From NCBI RefSeq assembly GCF_030867095.1, contig NC_081831.1:46189319-46253318 (forward strand): 64,000 nt of DNA, written 5' to 3'. The position numbers and the translations under genes are program-made. Positions 48,368-58,213 of this stretch are shown piece after piece. Source of the stretch: Alligator mississippiensis (Eukaryota > Chordata > Crocodylia > Alligatoridae). The notes below the pieces were generated by a model. The model did no database searches, was not told where the DNA came from, and worked only from the letters and a program-made list of their open reading frames with translations. Position 1 is the first letter of the stretch, and every line of letters starts with the position of its first letter.

Positions 48368-49107
48368 ATGTGTGATGGTGACTTTTACATTACTTTACCC
48401 AGCAACGCTTGCTCCAGCATTTTTCCGCAGAACACCAGCTCAAACTTTACCATACAACTGGTTAAACCTCTGGATCTGTTGGGGAACTGGGAGATAGGGT
48501 TAGCAGAAATACAATACCCACAGAGCTGGAACAACATCAACGAAGACACCCATTTCAAAATTATTTCTGGGACTAAAAAATGGGGGTACAGCCTGCCTTG
48601 GGGGTATTATACAACCATCACAGAGTTACCGGATCTTATAAACAATACAATCACCAACAACCCTACTCCGCCCGAATTAGTTATGCACTATGACCAAGCG
48701 TTCGGGAAAGTGAGACTTAAAGCCAAAGATAACTCTTATGGTTTTTATACGCATGGTGAGCTAGCCTATTTTTTAAAATGCTACTCGGAGTCTCTGTTAA
48801 AAAACCACCCTTCCCAGCTGATATTACCGGAGGGTTCAATTCACTGTATGTCTACACAGACATTGTGGAACATCAGCTTGTTGGGGAGTTTTCGGTACCT
48901 TTGCTACGTTGTGTCCTGGTCCGTGGAAGCAACAACGAGTTTGTCATCATCACGTATGAAAACCCGCATTATGTCCCCCTCAGTCAACGTCACATCGACA
49001 CAATCAGCATTGAAATAAAGACGGATCAGAACAAACACGTCTCATTTTACTTTGGTAAGGTGATCGTTAAGCTTCACCTACGCCCCCGGAAGACTTTGAG
49101 ATTTTAA
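48368..49107 (+). pseudogene. Penton-like minor capsid protein (fossil)
   Basis: The N-terminus has the pattern FYITLPSN...SSIFPQNTSSNFTIQL followed by LGNWEIGLAEIQYPQSW, which I know from the conserved Polinton virion protein proposed to be the penton-type minor capsid. It sits between integrase and the small basic protein, upstream of the major capsid gene, as expected. The penton assignment is inference from family pattern and position; it could be another conserved Polinton virion protein. Confidence 0.6.
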
Positions 49108-49123
49108 AATAAGTAAAAGTACA

Positions 49124-49603
49124 ATGGTAATGGTAAAAAACTATGGGGACCCTAATTTGTACAGAAATTATTATAAAGCCCAGGCTGGGTATGGCCTTCC
49201 CAGATATCATGGGGTACCTGTGATGTATGGGGCTGGTGTGGGAGGTATATTTCACAGCCTCTTTAGAAAAGCCGTTCCACTTTTGAGAAGGGGCCTGGAG
49301 ATTATTAAACCCCATGCTAAAAATGCGGCACAAAACATAGCCAAAGATGTGATCCGTCATGTCTCCCAAGCTGTCCTAGATAAAGTGGTCAAGCCAGCAA
49401 AGCAGGAGGGATCTGGCCTCATGTATATTCAAAGAAAGAGCCTTAAAAGAAAGAGAGACATGCTGGACTCTGGACGTGCAGGACCTCCACAACCCCTTAA
49501 AAAGAAGAGGGTAAGTCGACGGGGAAGCCAGACACAAAAAACCAAGAAGCAGCCTGGGCGAAAAAAGGGGCGCTCTCCTGGAGGAAACAGAAATATGTTT
49601 TAA
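49124..49603 (+). CDS. Small basic Polinton virion protein, cement/core-like
   Basis: A 159-residue protein in one open frame. The N-terminal third is Gly/Tyr-rich, followed by an amphipathic helix (GGIFHSLFRKAVPLLRRGLE, about residues 40-59) and a very basic Lys/Arg tail with nuclear-localisation-like KKKR clusters. A MYGAG sequence (residues 34-38) fits the adenain cleavage pattern (M/I/L)-x-G-x-G. The architecture recalls adenovirus pVI/pX-type proteins: amphipathic helix, cleavage site and basic DNA-binding tail. It lies 16 bases after the penton-like region. The pVI/pX comparison is inference, not proven homology. Confidence 0.6.
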   Translation: MVMVKNYGDPNLYRNYYKAQAGYGLPRYHGVPVMYGAGVGGIFHSLFRKAVPLLRRGLEIIKPHAKNAAQNIAKDVIRHVSQAVLDKVVKPAKQEGSGLMYIQRKSLKRKRDMLDSGRAGPPQPLKKKRVSRRGSQTQKTKKQPGRKKGRSPGGNRNMF

Positions 49604-49609
49604 CCGCCA

Positions 49610-50918
49610 TGGCCTTTGTTCACTGCGGGTCTGAAGAATGTGCCAAATCTGAACTGGATGTGTTTCAAATAGCCCCAACGCAGACCTGCATTGAGAAAAG
49701 CCTGTATGTTGAGATCCCCCACTCTCGGCTATTACTGAGTCCAGCCCCCTTGACTTTTTCATAGCTGGGAATGGCGAAGATTACATGGATTTGAACAACA
49801 TGCTGCTGTACCTTTGCTGCAAGATCGTAAAAGGTGATGGAACGGATTTTGATGCCGGGGCTGCAGTGGGTCTGGTGAATTACCCGCTAGCCTCTGTCTT
49901 CAGTCAGCTGGATGTCACTCTGGGAGACCGTCTCATAAGCCAGAGCAACAACTGTTACCCTTACCGAGCCTTCATCGAATCAGTTCTCAACTACAGTGAT
50001 GACGCCCTCGCCACCCAATTTTCTGCCGGCCTGTTTTACAAAGATACCCCCGGGCATCATGAATCGGTTGCAAGGGATGGCCATAATCAGGGGTTTCGAA
50101 GACGGGCAAATCTGACAGACCGGAGCAAAAAGATAGTGCTGCTTGGTCATCTCCATAGAGATTTGTTTTTTCAAGAAAAACTGTTGCTGAATGGCATGGA
50201 TGTGAAAATTAAGCTGACACATAGCAAAGATGCCTTCTGCTTGATGGGCAATGCAGCAGCTGGCCAATGTAAACTAAAAATAACATCTGCCTCACTTTTT
50301 GTGAGAAAAGGGAAGGTAGCTCCGGGTGTCCGATTGGGCCACGCGGAGGCCTTGCTTACGGCCAACGCTAAATACCCCGTAGACCGCGTGGGTATGAAAG
50401 TGTTTAGCATTCCTGCCGGCAGCCGAGTCAGCAACCAGGAGAATCTGTTTCTGGGGCAGTTACCCAAACTCATCGTCATCGGGTTCGTGGATAACGATGC
50501 CTTTAGTGGGAATTATGCTAAGAACTCCTTTAATTTTAAACATTACAATATTAATTTTGTGGCTCTCTACGTTGATGGAGAACAAACCCTGACAAAACCC
50601 CTACAACCAGATTTTAAAAACGGTAACTGTGTGAGAGAATATGTGCAGCTGGTACAGACAGCCGGTAAACATACGAAAGACCGGTCCCTGATCATCAACC
50701 GTGAGGAGTTTGCTCTGGGGTACACCTTATTTGCCTTTGACCTGTCTCCTGACCAGGAGTGTGCTGATCATTATTCACTGATTAAAACCGGGAATCTGAG
50801 AGCAGAAATACGCTTTGCTGTGGCTTTGCCCACCACGGTTAACATGATCGTGAATGGGATCTTTGACAACGTCATAGAAATAAATCAGAGAAGAAACGTC
50901 CTGTTTGACTACATGTGA
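49610..50918 (+). pseudogene. MCP: Polinton major capsid protein (fossil)
   Basis: The region encodes the hexon-like double jelly-roll shell protein of Polintons. The N-terminal part contains CIEKSLYVEIPHS-like sequence. The main frame holds LASVFSQLDVTLGDRLIS (about 49890), NQENLFLGQLPKLIVIGFVDNDAF (about 50435), a KHYNINFVALYVDGEQ strand pair (about 50540) and LGYTLFAFDLSPDQE (about 50717), all typical of Polinton MCPs. The gene ends at TGA 50916-50918, two bases before the likely protease start at 50921. Confidence 0.88.
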
Positions 50919-50920
50919 AG

Positions 50921-51478
50921 ATGGACACTGAACAGATCATCAGGGCTTTATCCTCAGACCCTTATGCCAAAGACACTTTCTTAGATGTTTTCCCCAGCGA
51001 CTGGCTTCCTAAGACTCGGCAGTCTAAAAGGCCCCTGAGCTTGGTAGTCAACACGCACCCACATAATCAACCCGGAGAACACTGGTTGGCTGTTTACTTG
51101 GAGGATCGGAACAGCGGAGAATTTTTCGACTCGTACGGTCACCCCCAAACAGCGCTCTCTTTCCTCAAAGCATTATGTTGTTTTTAAACAAGAACGTCAC
51201 CGGCACTGTTTTTCAAATGAAACAGTTACAACACCCCCAGTCTGTTGCCTGCGGATACCATTGTGTGTTTTTCCTACACCACTGTAGCAAGGGGCTGTCG
51301 TTTGAACAGATTTAAAAATTGTATTATTCCGATGATTTAGCACAAAATGATAGGGTGGTGATGCATTTTGTAAAAAGTAAATATGAAAATTTCCGTGTGT
51401 CTGAGCCTGCTCAAAACATGTTTCAACATGCCCAGACATGTATTTCTTGCAATGACTTTCACGAATGCTTTGTCTAAA
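50921..51478 (+). pseudogene. PRO: Adenain-like cysteine protease (fossil)
   Basis: Maturation protease of the Polinton particle. The GEHWLAVY block carries the catalytic His (about 51077), EFFDSYG supplies the acidic position (about 51120), and QSVACGYHCVFFLHHC (about 51240) has the nucleophile Cys context seen in adenovirus protease. The start is the ATG at 50921 (MDTEQIIRAL), just after the capsid stop. An AATAAA signal (51504-51509) lies just past the end. Confidence 0.85.
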
Positions 51479-51503
51479 TAAGACACTCAGCTGATGCTAT
51501 GTA

Positions 51504-51509
51504 AATAAA
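51504..51509 (+). terminator. Polyadenylation signal, plus-strand Polinton genes
   Basis: AATAAA, 26 bases after the end of the protease region, in front of the (TG)n run. Confidence 0.6.
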
Positions 51510-51525
51510 GCTGTTGTTGTTTAAA

Positions 51526-51545
51526 TGTGTGTGTGTGTGTGTGTG
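51526..51545. repeat. (TG)n microsatellite
   Basis: About ten TG repeats at the point where the two gene blocks converge. TG/GU-rich sequence just downstream of AATAAA fits a cleavage/polyadenylation downstream element. Confidence 0.9.
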
Positions 51546-51600
51546 CACTTTAATTCAAAAAAATCCTCTATAGACAAAAATTTATAGCAGTAGAGAATAG

Positions 51601-51606
51601 TTTATT
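51601..51606 (-). terminator. Polyadenylation signal, minus-strand Polinton genes
   Basis: TTTATT on the plus strand (AATAAA on the minus) lies 16 bases beyond the stop of the last minus-strand gene, mirroring the plus-strand signal. Confidence 0.55.
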
Positions 51607-51621
51607 TCAAAGTGTAAAACT

Positions 51622-52326
51622 TTACAGGGAGAGCCAGTGGGTTTTAGAGACAATTTTTTGCTTCATAGGTGGCGTTGTTGGTGTTTCTTGGTCTGAGGCA
51701 GATGCTTTCAGATGTTCCAGATGATCACGATTCACAACGTTGCCCATAATAGAAGATGGTACGTTGAGCTCGGCCATGGCTTTCATAAAGATGTCCCAGC
51801 CTTTAGGTGGATGTTTAGTAGCCCCGGCGTGAGTCTGAAGGGTTCTCCGGACCAAGTCGAGCATGTTAGAACCCTTGACGAGCATCCCTTTGTAGACAAA
51901 ACCCCCTTGATCATCCCAAGAAGAAATATCCTTGTGCTGGCTCAGCTTAGTGAGCAGTACTTTAGCATTTTTCCTGTATCGGGTATGCACGTTATCCAGT
52001 ACTTCCTGAACGATTGTGTCAGGGTTCATGGGGGTTTCTAGGGGGTATCCGGCTTCTCGGGGTGTCTGTTCTGGCAGAAACAGGGTTAATTTCCCTCTGT
52101 CCAGATCACCCTGCTTTACATAGGTCAGGTATTTCTGAAGCACGGTGGCATACAGTTTAGCCTTATCATATTCTTCTAACCCCGGTCTTTGGAGAATATT
52201 CATCATTTCAGCATCCAATAAGCAGGTTGCCTCAGTTCTGATATTTTCCTGAGGCGGTTGGGTAGCCCTTAATTGTTCCAGTTCGTATTTGGGCACCAGG
52301 TACATTTTTTCTGCGTGCTCCATCAC
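51622..52326 (-). CDS. Conserved Polinton protein, function unknown
   Basis: A 234-residue protein in one open frame, near-complete in appearance. The N-terminus is KMYLVPKYELEQL. There are a helical acidic middle (LEEYDKAKLYATVLQKYLTY), a GGFVYKGMLVKGSNMLDLV segment (about residue 142) and KGWDIFMKAMAELNVP near the C-terminus. I know this type of protein as one of the unassigned conserved Polinton proteins between capsid and ATPase genes but cannot give it a firm name. Its ATG overlaps the stop of the upstream gene (ATGA), suggesting linked translation. Confidence 0.7.
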   Translation of the reverse strand: MMEHAEKMYLVPKYELEQLRATQPPQENIRTEATCLLDAEMMNILQRPGLEEYDKAKLYATVLQKYLTYVKQGDLDRGKLTLFLPEQTPREAGYPLETPMNPDTIVQEVLDNVHTRYRKNAKVLLTKLSQHKDISSWDDQGGFVYKGMLVKGSNMLDLVRRTLQTHAGATKHPPKGWDIFMKAMAELNVPSSIMGNVVNRDHLEHLKASASDQETPTTPPMKQKIVSKTHWLSL

Positions 52327-52652
52327 CGGCTGGCCAAAAGCCCCGTAACCAAAGGAAGAGCAAAACTTAACAGAGGTCCGATAAATTCCCCAGACTGTTT
52401 CACCAGCTGTTTCTTTTTTTTAAGAGGTAGTCTTTTGTTACTTAGGTTTTTTATGATCCCGCGTCTCTTTTTTAGCACGTGAATTTGATGCTGTGTCAAA
52501 GGGATGTTTCCTTTTAAGGTGTTCAGAGCAATTTCTGAAATGGCTGCTATTAAATCATCAGAGGCGGAGCAAAGTATAGCTTTTCTCTGCTGTGGGGAGG
52601 ATTGAAGAAGTAGTTTTAAGAGAGCCAGATTTCTTTTTACGCGGTTAGACAT
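52323..52652 (-). CDS. Small Polinton protein with C-terminal hydrophobic tail
   Basis: A 109-residue protein in one open frame: a charged helical N-terminus (MSNRVKRNLALLKLLLQSS), a middle with LNTLKGNIPLTQHQIHVLKK, then a Lys cluster (PLKKKKQLVKQ) and a hydrophobic end (FIGPLLSFALPLVTGLLA). The pattern, leucine-rich helices then lysines then a Gly/Leu tail, is recurrent in Polinton and related virus small proteins, possibly a membrane-active or core protein. Its stop overlaps the next start by 4 bases. Confidence 0.65.
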   Translation of the reverse strand: MSNRVKRNLALLKLLLQSSPQQRKAILCSASDDLIAAISEIALNTLKGNIPLTQHQIHVLKKRRGIIKNLSNKRLPLKKKKQLVKQSGEFIGPLLSFALPLVTGLLASR

Positions 52653-52698
52653 GTTTCCCTTCCACCGTTCCGAGAGCTAAGAAGAGGCTGCCACTACA

Positions 52699-53367
52699 TC
52701 ATCTCTTTTTATTCCCACCTGCTGATTTTTTAAAAGTGTAAGCAGCCAGTTGGTCAGGAGGAAAAAGCCCGGTTCTTAATCTAAAAGCATCCGGGGTAGA
52801 AGCATTTAGATCAACCACCAGATACCCATAAGGTGTTTTAGTGGCATCCTCAAAAGCTTCTAGAAAGAACTGGGTCTTACCCGGGTACATCTGCCGCGCC
52901 AGGGACACTATCTGTAGCTTATCCCTGGGGTTTTTAAACAAAACCATGTATTTTGTGTTAAGAGCAATGGTGCGGCTCCTTTTCCCTTGACAGAAAACAT
53001 TTTGAACTATATACATAATGCTCAGATTCCGATGATGCACGTACTTGGTAAAGGTCTCGATTTCGCCGCTGTCACAGGCAGAGTCCATCAAATCATCTAC
53101 CACAACCATATTTATTTTATTAGGAGGAAACAAACAGTTGTCATTAAGACTGTCTGGTAGACCCTCCACAAACTTGATAAAAGGATATTTACAAAGCAGT
53201 TCTTCATACAAAGGCTGCCAACAGCTATAGCACCACACCACATTCTCAGGCATAACAGACAGCATTTTATCAGCGTGATCCAAAAGGTTTTTTATAAAGT
53301 AACTTTTACCACAGTTGCTAGGGCCTGCCAAAATCACAGAAAAGGGGTGCTTCCAACGCATATGCAT
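52699..53367 (-). CDS. ATP: Polinton packaging ATPase
   Basis: A 222-residue ATPase of the FtsK/HerA group that would pump DNA into the capsid. Walker A GPSNCGKS is at residues 15-22 (53302-53325), Walker B MVVVDDLM near residues 86-93, and a sensor-like MYIVQNVF follows at about 118-125. Length and order match Polinton and adenovirus-like IVa2-analogue positions. The frame is open from ATG to stop. It lies between the small protein and the polymerase on the same strand. Confidence 0.9.
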   Translation of the reverse strand: MHMRWKHPFSVILAGPSNCGKSYFIKNLLDHADKMLSVMPENVVWCYSCWQPLYEELLCKYPFIKFVEGLPDSLNDNCLFPPNKINMVVVDDLMDSACDSGEIETFTKYVHHRNLSIMYIVQNVFCQGKRSRTIALNTKYMVLFKNPRDKLQIVSLARQMYPGKTQFFLEAFEDATKTPYGYLVVDLNASTPDAFRLRTGLFPPDQLAAYTFKKSAGGNKKR

Positions 53368-53369
53368 CT

Positions 53370-56300
53370 TTAAAAACCATAGGGGAGGCTGTTAAAGTTT
53401 TCTGTGAGGACCCTTTTGTCATAAACGACTTTCTGCGTTTTTCTCAAGGTTTTGGTTTCTATCGTCCACTTGCTTTTGTTCCTGACGATAGAGCGCTGTT
53501 GCATCACAATTGTTTTAGGGGTGTCCCCAGTGGAGTTTGCCCCATAATCTAGAACAAGATCTCTCAAAGGTTTCAAAGTTGACTTTTTCACTGTTGGCCA
53601 CATTCAGGGTAATCCCTTTCACCTTCAAGCAAACCTTTCCCCCAGACAACTTGTACCCGTAGGTTTTTGGACCGGCCGACACAAACTCTGTGATGTGTTC
53701 ATCTGGGGGGATTTCGCTGGTGAGCTCACCTAAATAATCACCTAGCGGGGGATGCCAATTTCCCTCGCGGCTCACAAATATCACAGAATCTGTGTCGTGG
53801 TACAGACACCGGTCTTGCAAGCTGTCTAACAGCGCGTACAACTCTAAGCATGCATAAGCGGTGGTGAAACAGGCTATAAAGATGTTTGTGTTACCAGAGA
53901 CCATGTAACGCTCTTCGGCATGTTTCCAAGACACGCAGGCTGCCTCATCATCAATAAAGTCACAAGATGAAATTTCATAGGCGGGAGAAAAGAGGTAGCC
54001 AAAGAGTTCTTCGGGGTCTCTAACGATACTGGTGTTGGGCAAGTTGGTTCTCTGACCGAATTTACCCCACAAAGAATTTAGAAACAATTTTGCTATTTGG
54101 CGCTTGGCAGGATTGGGTTTGATGTGCTCAGGGCGTAAGGTCACGCCTTCTTTTTGCAAGAAATTGGCCACGTATCTCTCTTGTTTTTCTAGGTCGGTAC
54201 ACCAGGCGGGGTAGCTCGAGGCTTCCTGCTTCTGCCGGAGGTGCATTTTTATGTACTCTGAAAAAAGGGTGCTAGACTTCTCAGCAAAATGCCAAACTTC
54301 ATAGATTTGAGCTACTCTGTACCCCTTGGCAATAGCTTTATTCAATTCTGGTGTGCACCACGTGCCCAGGAGGGCCCTCTCTTCATCTGTGTGGTCGCAC
54401 TTTTGCTGTCTTGTTTCTGCGCAGAGGCGGCACAGCGTGAACATAAGTTTCCCGTTCATCCTAGTGGGTAGCACGGGGAGAAAAAGACTTCGCGGTGGGT
54501 ACAGTCTCACCCTGGCTATTCCAAAATAGCTCGACAGGGGTTGGAAATTGTCATGAATGATTTCAGGGTGTCCGATTGGGTATTCCTTCGTTTTGTTTAT
54601 AAAGGGGTAAAGACTGGTAAAATCGTAATAGTACATTTGTTCGCCAGGTTTAGTTTGGTAATATAGACAGATGGCATTAGTTCTGCCCCCAAAAAGAGCA
54701 TCCCTAGGCACCAGTGGAGAAGGCAGTGGGGTTCTGCTTATAAAATCTGCCAACTCCCCATCCGTTTCTAACAGAGTCCTCCACTCGTGCTCCCAAATGG
54801 TTCTAATGGTAAACCCTTCTCTCTTGAGATAATCGGTCTTGTGCAATGCCTGATAATTCAGAAACCCAAAGGTCGTCCCTGTCAAAGGGTTCTGGTCTTT
54901 CTCATTGTAGCAAGTGACACAGCTGTGGAAAAAGCATCCGTTAAATTCAAACGCCGTAGGTTCCCCACCAATGTTGGCATAGCTGTCTAAAAAATAGGGA
55001 CCTACATGAAATTCCCCACCCTGTAAGGCATGTTGAATTTGAATATTTTCTTTCTCCGATATGTACATTAGCCACTGAATAGATGGGGTTGAAAACCTCT
55101 TTTTCTGCCTGTGATAGTTGTCCGGGGGGAGAAGCACTACGGTCTGTGGTTCCAAAAACATAAACCTGTACATGGCCATACAGACAGAGGCCAGCGTGAT
55201 GTATTGAAAAGGATCTATGCAGCGTACTGCATTTTGGAGTTCACCATCTACTTTCACTCGGTCTACCCGCCGTGTCATTTTCATAATCTCATCGCTGTAG
55301 AGACAACAGGCCTCTTTCAAAATTTTTACATCCTGCTGGCAATAATAGGCCAGCTCCTTCTGCATGTCAAAGGTCTTATCGCGGTTATTCTGATACCATT
55401 CTAAAAAATGTCCTTTCTCACCGGACATCATATTTTCAACACCGTAGTACTCCATCTCTGGGAGAGGTCCCACATAGTTTTGGTTTTCTGCCATGTTAAA
55501 AAAATGTGGGAAATAACCTTTGCATCCTTCAAATCCCATCGCCTGTGGAAGTCTGCTAAGTTTCATAGGCAAAAAGTTTAAAGAATCTATGAAACGGACG
55601 CCTAGCCCGGTCACTTCAATGCACATGAGTTTACCGCCCTGAGTGATTAGTTTCACACCCATTTTTTCCTTCAATAACTGGCTGACAATGAAGTAACCGT
55701 CGTAGCCTTTGGCGTTGTGAGCTATGAAAGTGTAGTCCTTGAACTTTTTATCCATAAAAACCTTAATAAAATCAGACAGACACTCTTCACCCTTAAACTC
55801 CCAAGTGCTTTCTGGCTTTTTGGGCTTAGCTTTACAAGCCCTTTTGGGGTTTTTGCCTGCATCTTTCTGAGGTTATTTTCCCCCTGTCTTTAGCTCCATT
55901 GCAAAAATATAGTTGGGCACATGCATACCCGTCTCCTGAACACATTCATAATCATAAAAAATGTACCCCTTGCCTTCTTCAGGCTCTTTAATCTGACGCA
56001 TAAAGCACCAGTGTTTGTTTACATCCGTGATTTTCCCATAACACTGTTTGCACTGTCACCCTTTGCACTCGTGCTTTTTGTCCACGTAAGATTTACACTC
56101 TTTGCACAGAATTTTAGTCAGACATTCAATCCTATTTTCAGAGGCCAGGGCCACGTGCTTTTCTAAGCACTCTTTGGAACGACAGAACAGTTTACAATTA
56201 GGGCACCGCTGTGTCCTGCCCACGTTTTCAGAGCAGTTTGGGCTCAGGCAAAGACGACATCGGAACGTGCACGTGTGGCTATGGCTGTAAACGTCTGACA

Positions 56301-57083
56301 AAGATCACAATAATTTATCATGCCAAACACATTTCTCACATCTAAAACACCATAATAATGTTCACCATGTAGCAGAAGAAAACAGGTGTCGGGGTATCTG
56401 GGCGTGTCCTGTGTTTTAAATAAACTCCACCCGGTTTTTTCCTTATGCATCACTATGTGAATGTTAACCTGCTCAAGGTCTTCAAACAAAGGTACTTGAT
56501 GGAGCATAACCTTTTGATATATAGACAGTCCTAATTTCCTATGCAGTTCTTTGGCACCATCTAGCAGTTCGACATCTGTGGCCCCTCTACGTTTTGTAAC
56601 AGCCAATAGACTGCCTGCAAAGCACAGGTTAGTATCATAGGTATTCAAGTCTATTAAATACTTCCTCTTTTTAGTAATGATCTGGGAATAGGGGATAGAG
56701 ATTATAACTCTACGGCTCCCACATCCCCGGCCTTTCACAACAATCACAACCAGCCAAAATGTTGAATTGAGCAATATTTCTCTCTGGCTTTGTAACAGCT
56801 TACTGAACCACTCTAAAACCAGCTCAGGGGTCATCTTGTTTAAATTAATAGCTCAAGAGTATAAACAGTTTGACATACCATCTGCCTGAATACGTAACTG
56901 GGCATAATCGTTGCCTGTGAATCTCTGGCGGAGTTCTGCTACAATTTCTTCCACCCCATGGGTTATGGCTTCGTATGCCACGTGTAACGGCACACGCTCC
57001 AGATTCACAAAACAGAACTCCTCAGTGTACCTCATGCCTCCAAACCTGGCTACAGACCACTCTTGCCTTCTCACCCGCACCAT
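53370..57083 (-). pseudogene. POLB: Protein-primed family B DNA polymerase (fossil)
   Basis: This polymerase would copy the element from its protein-capped ends. The main open frame (55755-53515) carries an exonuclease II-type HNAKGYDGYF (about 55695-55725), motif A YYDFTSLYP (about 54604-54640), motif B KLFLNSLWGKFGQ (about 54058-54100) and motif C YHDTDSV (about 53776-53812). Upstream pieces (to 57083) match the typical Polinton polymerase N-terminus, including a HYYGVL-type block and a Cys/His-rich zinc-ribbon-like region (about 56045-56300). Total span is within the family's usual size. Confidence 0.92.
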
Positions 57084-57099
57084 ATGTACATCCGGTAAA

Positions 57100-57480
57100 A
57101 CATCCTCTACTGACTCAGGAGACCGGGGGGCACTTAAGGGGTCCTCTAAACTGTCTTCTACAACAGATTCGTTATTCCAACCCTCTGACCCCTCAGGTCT
57201 TGGTGGTGGGGAAGGTCTGGGAACATTTGAGGGACCCTCTAAGGGGCTTCCTAAACCATAGTCACCATCTCCCCTCTCTGGCTCTGTGGGTTCTGGTGAA
57301 AGGTCCGATCTGGGTGGCTGGGGTACATTTGAGGGACCCTCTAAAGGGGTTCCTAAACCATGTTTTCCATCCCCTCTCTCTGGCTCCGGGGGTTCTGGTG
57401 AAGGGTCAGGACTGATAGGAGGAGAAGTGTTTGAGGGATCCCTAGGGGATCTCTCTTTTTTTTTTTCCTCAAACGGTGTT
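57100..57480 (-). repeat. Pro/Glu-rich repeated segment upstream of POLB
   Basis: Two diverged copies of a ~125-base unit, each with GGGTTCTGGTGA and GAGGGACCCTCTAA on the plus strand (copies near 57220-57345 and 57345-57440). On the minus strand it would encode acidic, proline-rich low-complexity sequence. Confidence 0.65.
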
Positions 57481-58213
57481 TAGCCTTCCCCACGCTCTTC
57501 TTTAACCAGGCCCTTACTTTTTTCCCCACAAGCCACTTGCTGGTTGGCCAACCATTTTTACCCCCACGTTTACCATGACTCCCCCTCTTATGATACAGAC
57601 TACGCCTGCTGTCCGAATTACACAGACTACCTCCTCTCTGAGTAAAATTTACCCTTTTGCGCTGGTAGTAATCATGATCTTTCAAAGCGCTCTGCACACT
57701 CTTTCTGAGATGTATACGCCTACGTGTACCACTCCAAATCCCCCTCTTTTTTTCACAAAAATCATGATCTTTCAAAGGGGTCTGCACACTCTTTCTGAGA
57801 CGTATACGCCTGTGTGTACCACTCCAAACCCCCTTCTTTTTTTCACAATAATCATGATCTTTCAAGACAGGGTGTTTATACCCACCCCGAAAACCCACCC
57901 TCTTTTTTTTTTCACAATAATTATGATCTTTCAAAAAAGGAGAACGACTCTCCTCTTTTTGTAAATTGTGCGAGCAATCAGTCCTGGGTTTCTTATTCAC
58001 AGGGTTCAGATCACCTGTTTTGGGTGTGTGAATCCTAGTCTTTTTACATGTGAGTTTCTCAGAGGTATGTGGCTTGTTTTCCTCCGAGGAATTGTACCCT
58101 TCTGTTCTGTCCCATCCGTCTTCTGATCCTTGGGTGTTATGATCTGCAGGCTGTGCTTTTAGAGGTCTCTGCCCAGGTCCCTGCTCTTCTTCAGGTGTGG
58201 TGCGTGTGATCAC
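57353..58213 (-). CDS. Basic tandem-repeat protein of the Polinton
   Basis: A 286-residue, Lys/Arg-rich protein of unknown function. The N-terminal third is polar. About four tandem units follow, each opening LKDH(D/N)(Y/F)CEKK and continuing with a WSGT-RRRI-LRKSVQ-type basic stretch, then further basic sequence (GKKVRAWLKKSVGKAKHRLRKKKK). At DNA level, units start about 57671, 57761, 57851 and 57920, spaced 90, 90 and 69 bases, all multiples of three, so the repeat keeps frame. It lies between the polymerase N-terminus and the right non-coding end. It could be a DNA-binding or terminal-protein-like factor, or a polymerase N-terminal extension; both are guesses. Confidence 0.55.
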   Translation of the reverse strand: MITRTTPEEEQGPGQRPLKAQPADHNTQGSEDGWDRTEGYNSSEENKPHTSEKLTCKKTRIHTPKTGDLNPVNKKPRTDCSHNLQKEESRSPFLKDHNYCEKKKRVGFRGGYKHPVLKDHDYCEKKKGVWSGTHRRIRLRKSVQTPLKDHDFCEKKRGIWSGTRRRIHLRKSVQSALKDHDYYQRKRVNFTQRGGSLCNSDSRRSLYHKRGSHGKRGGKNGWPTSKWLVGKKVRAWLKKSVGKAKHRLRKKKKRDPLGIPQTLLLLSVLTLHQNPRSQREGMENMV

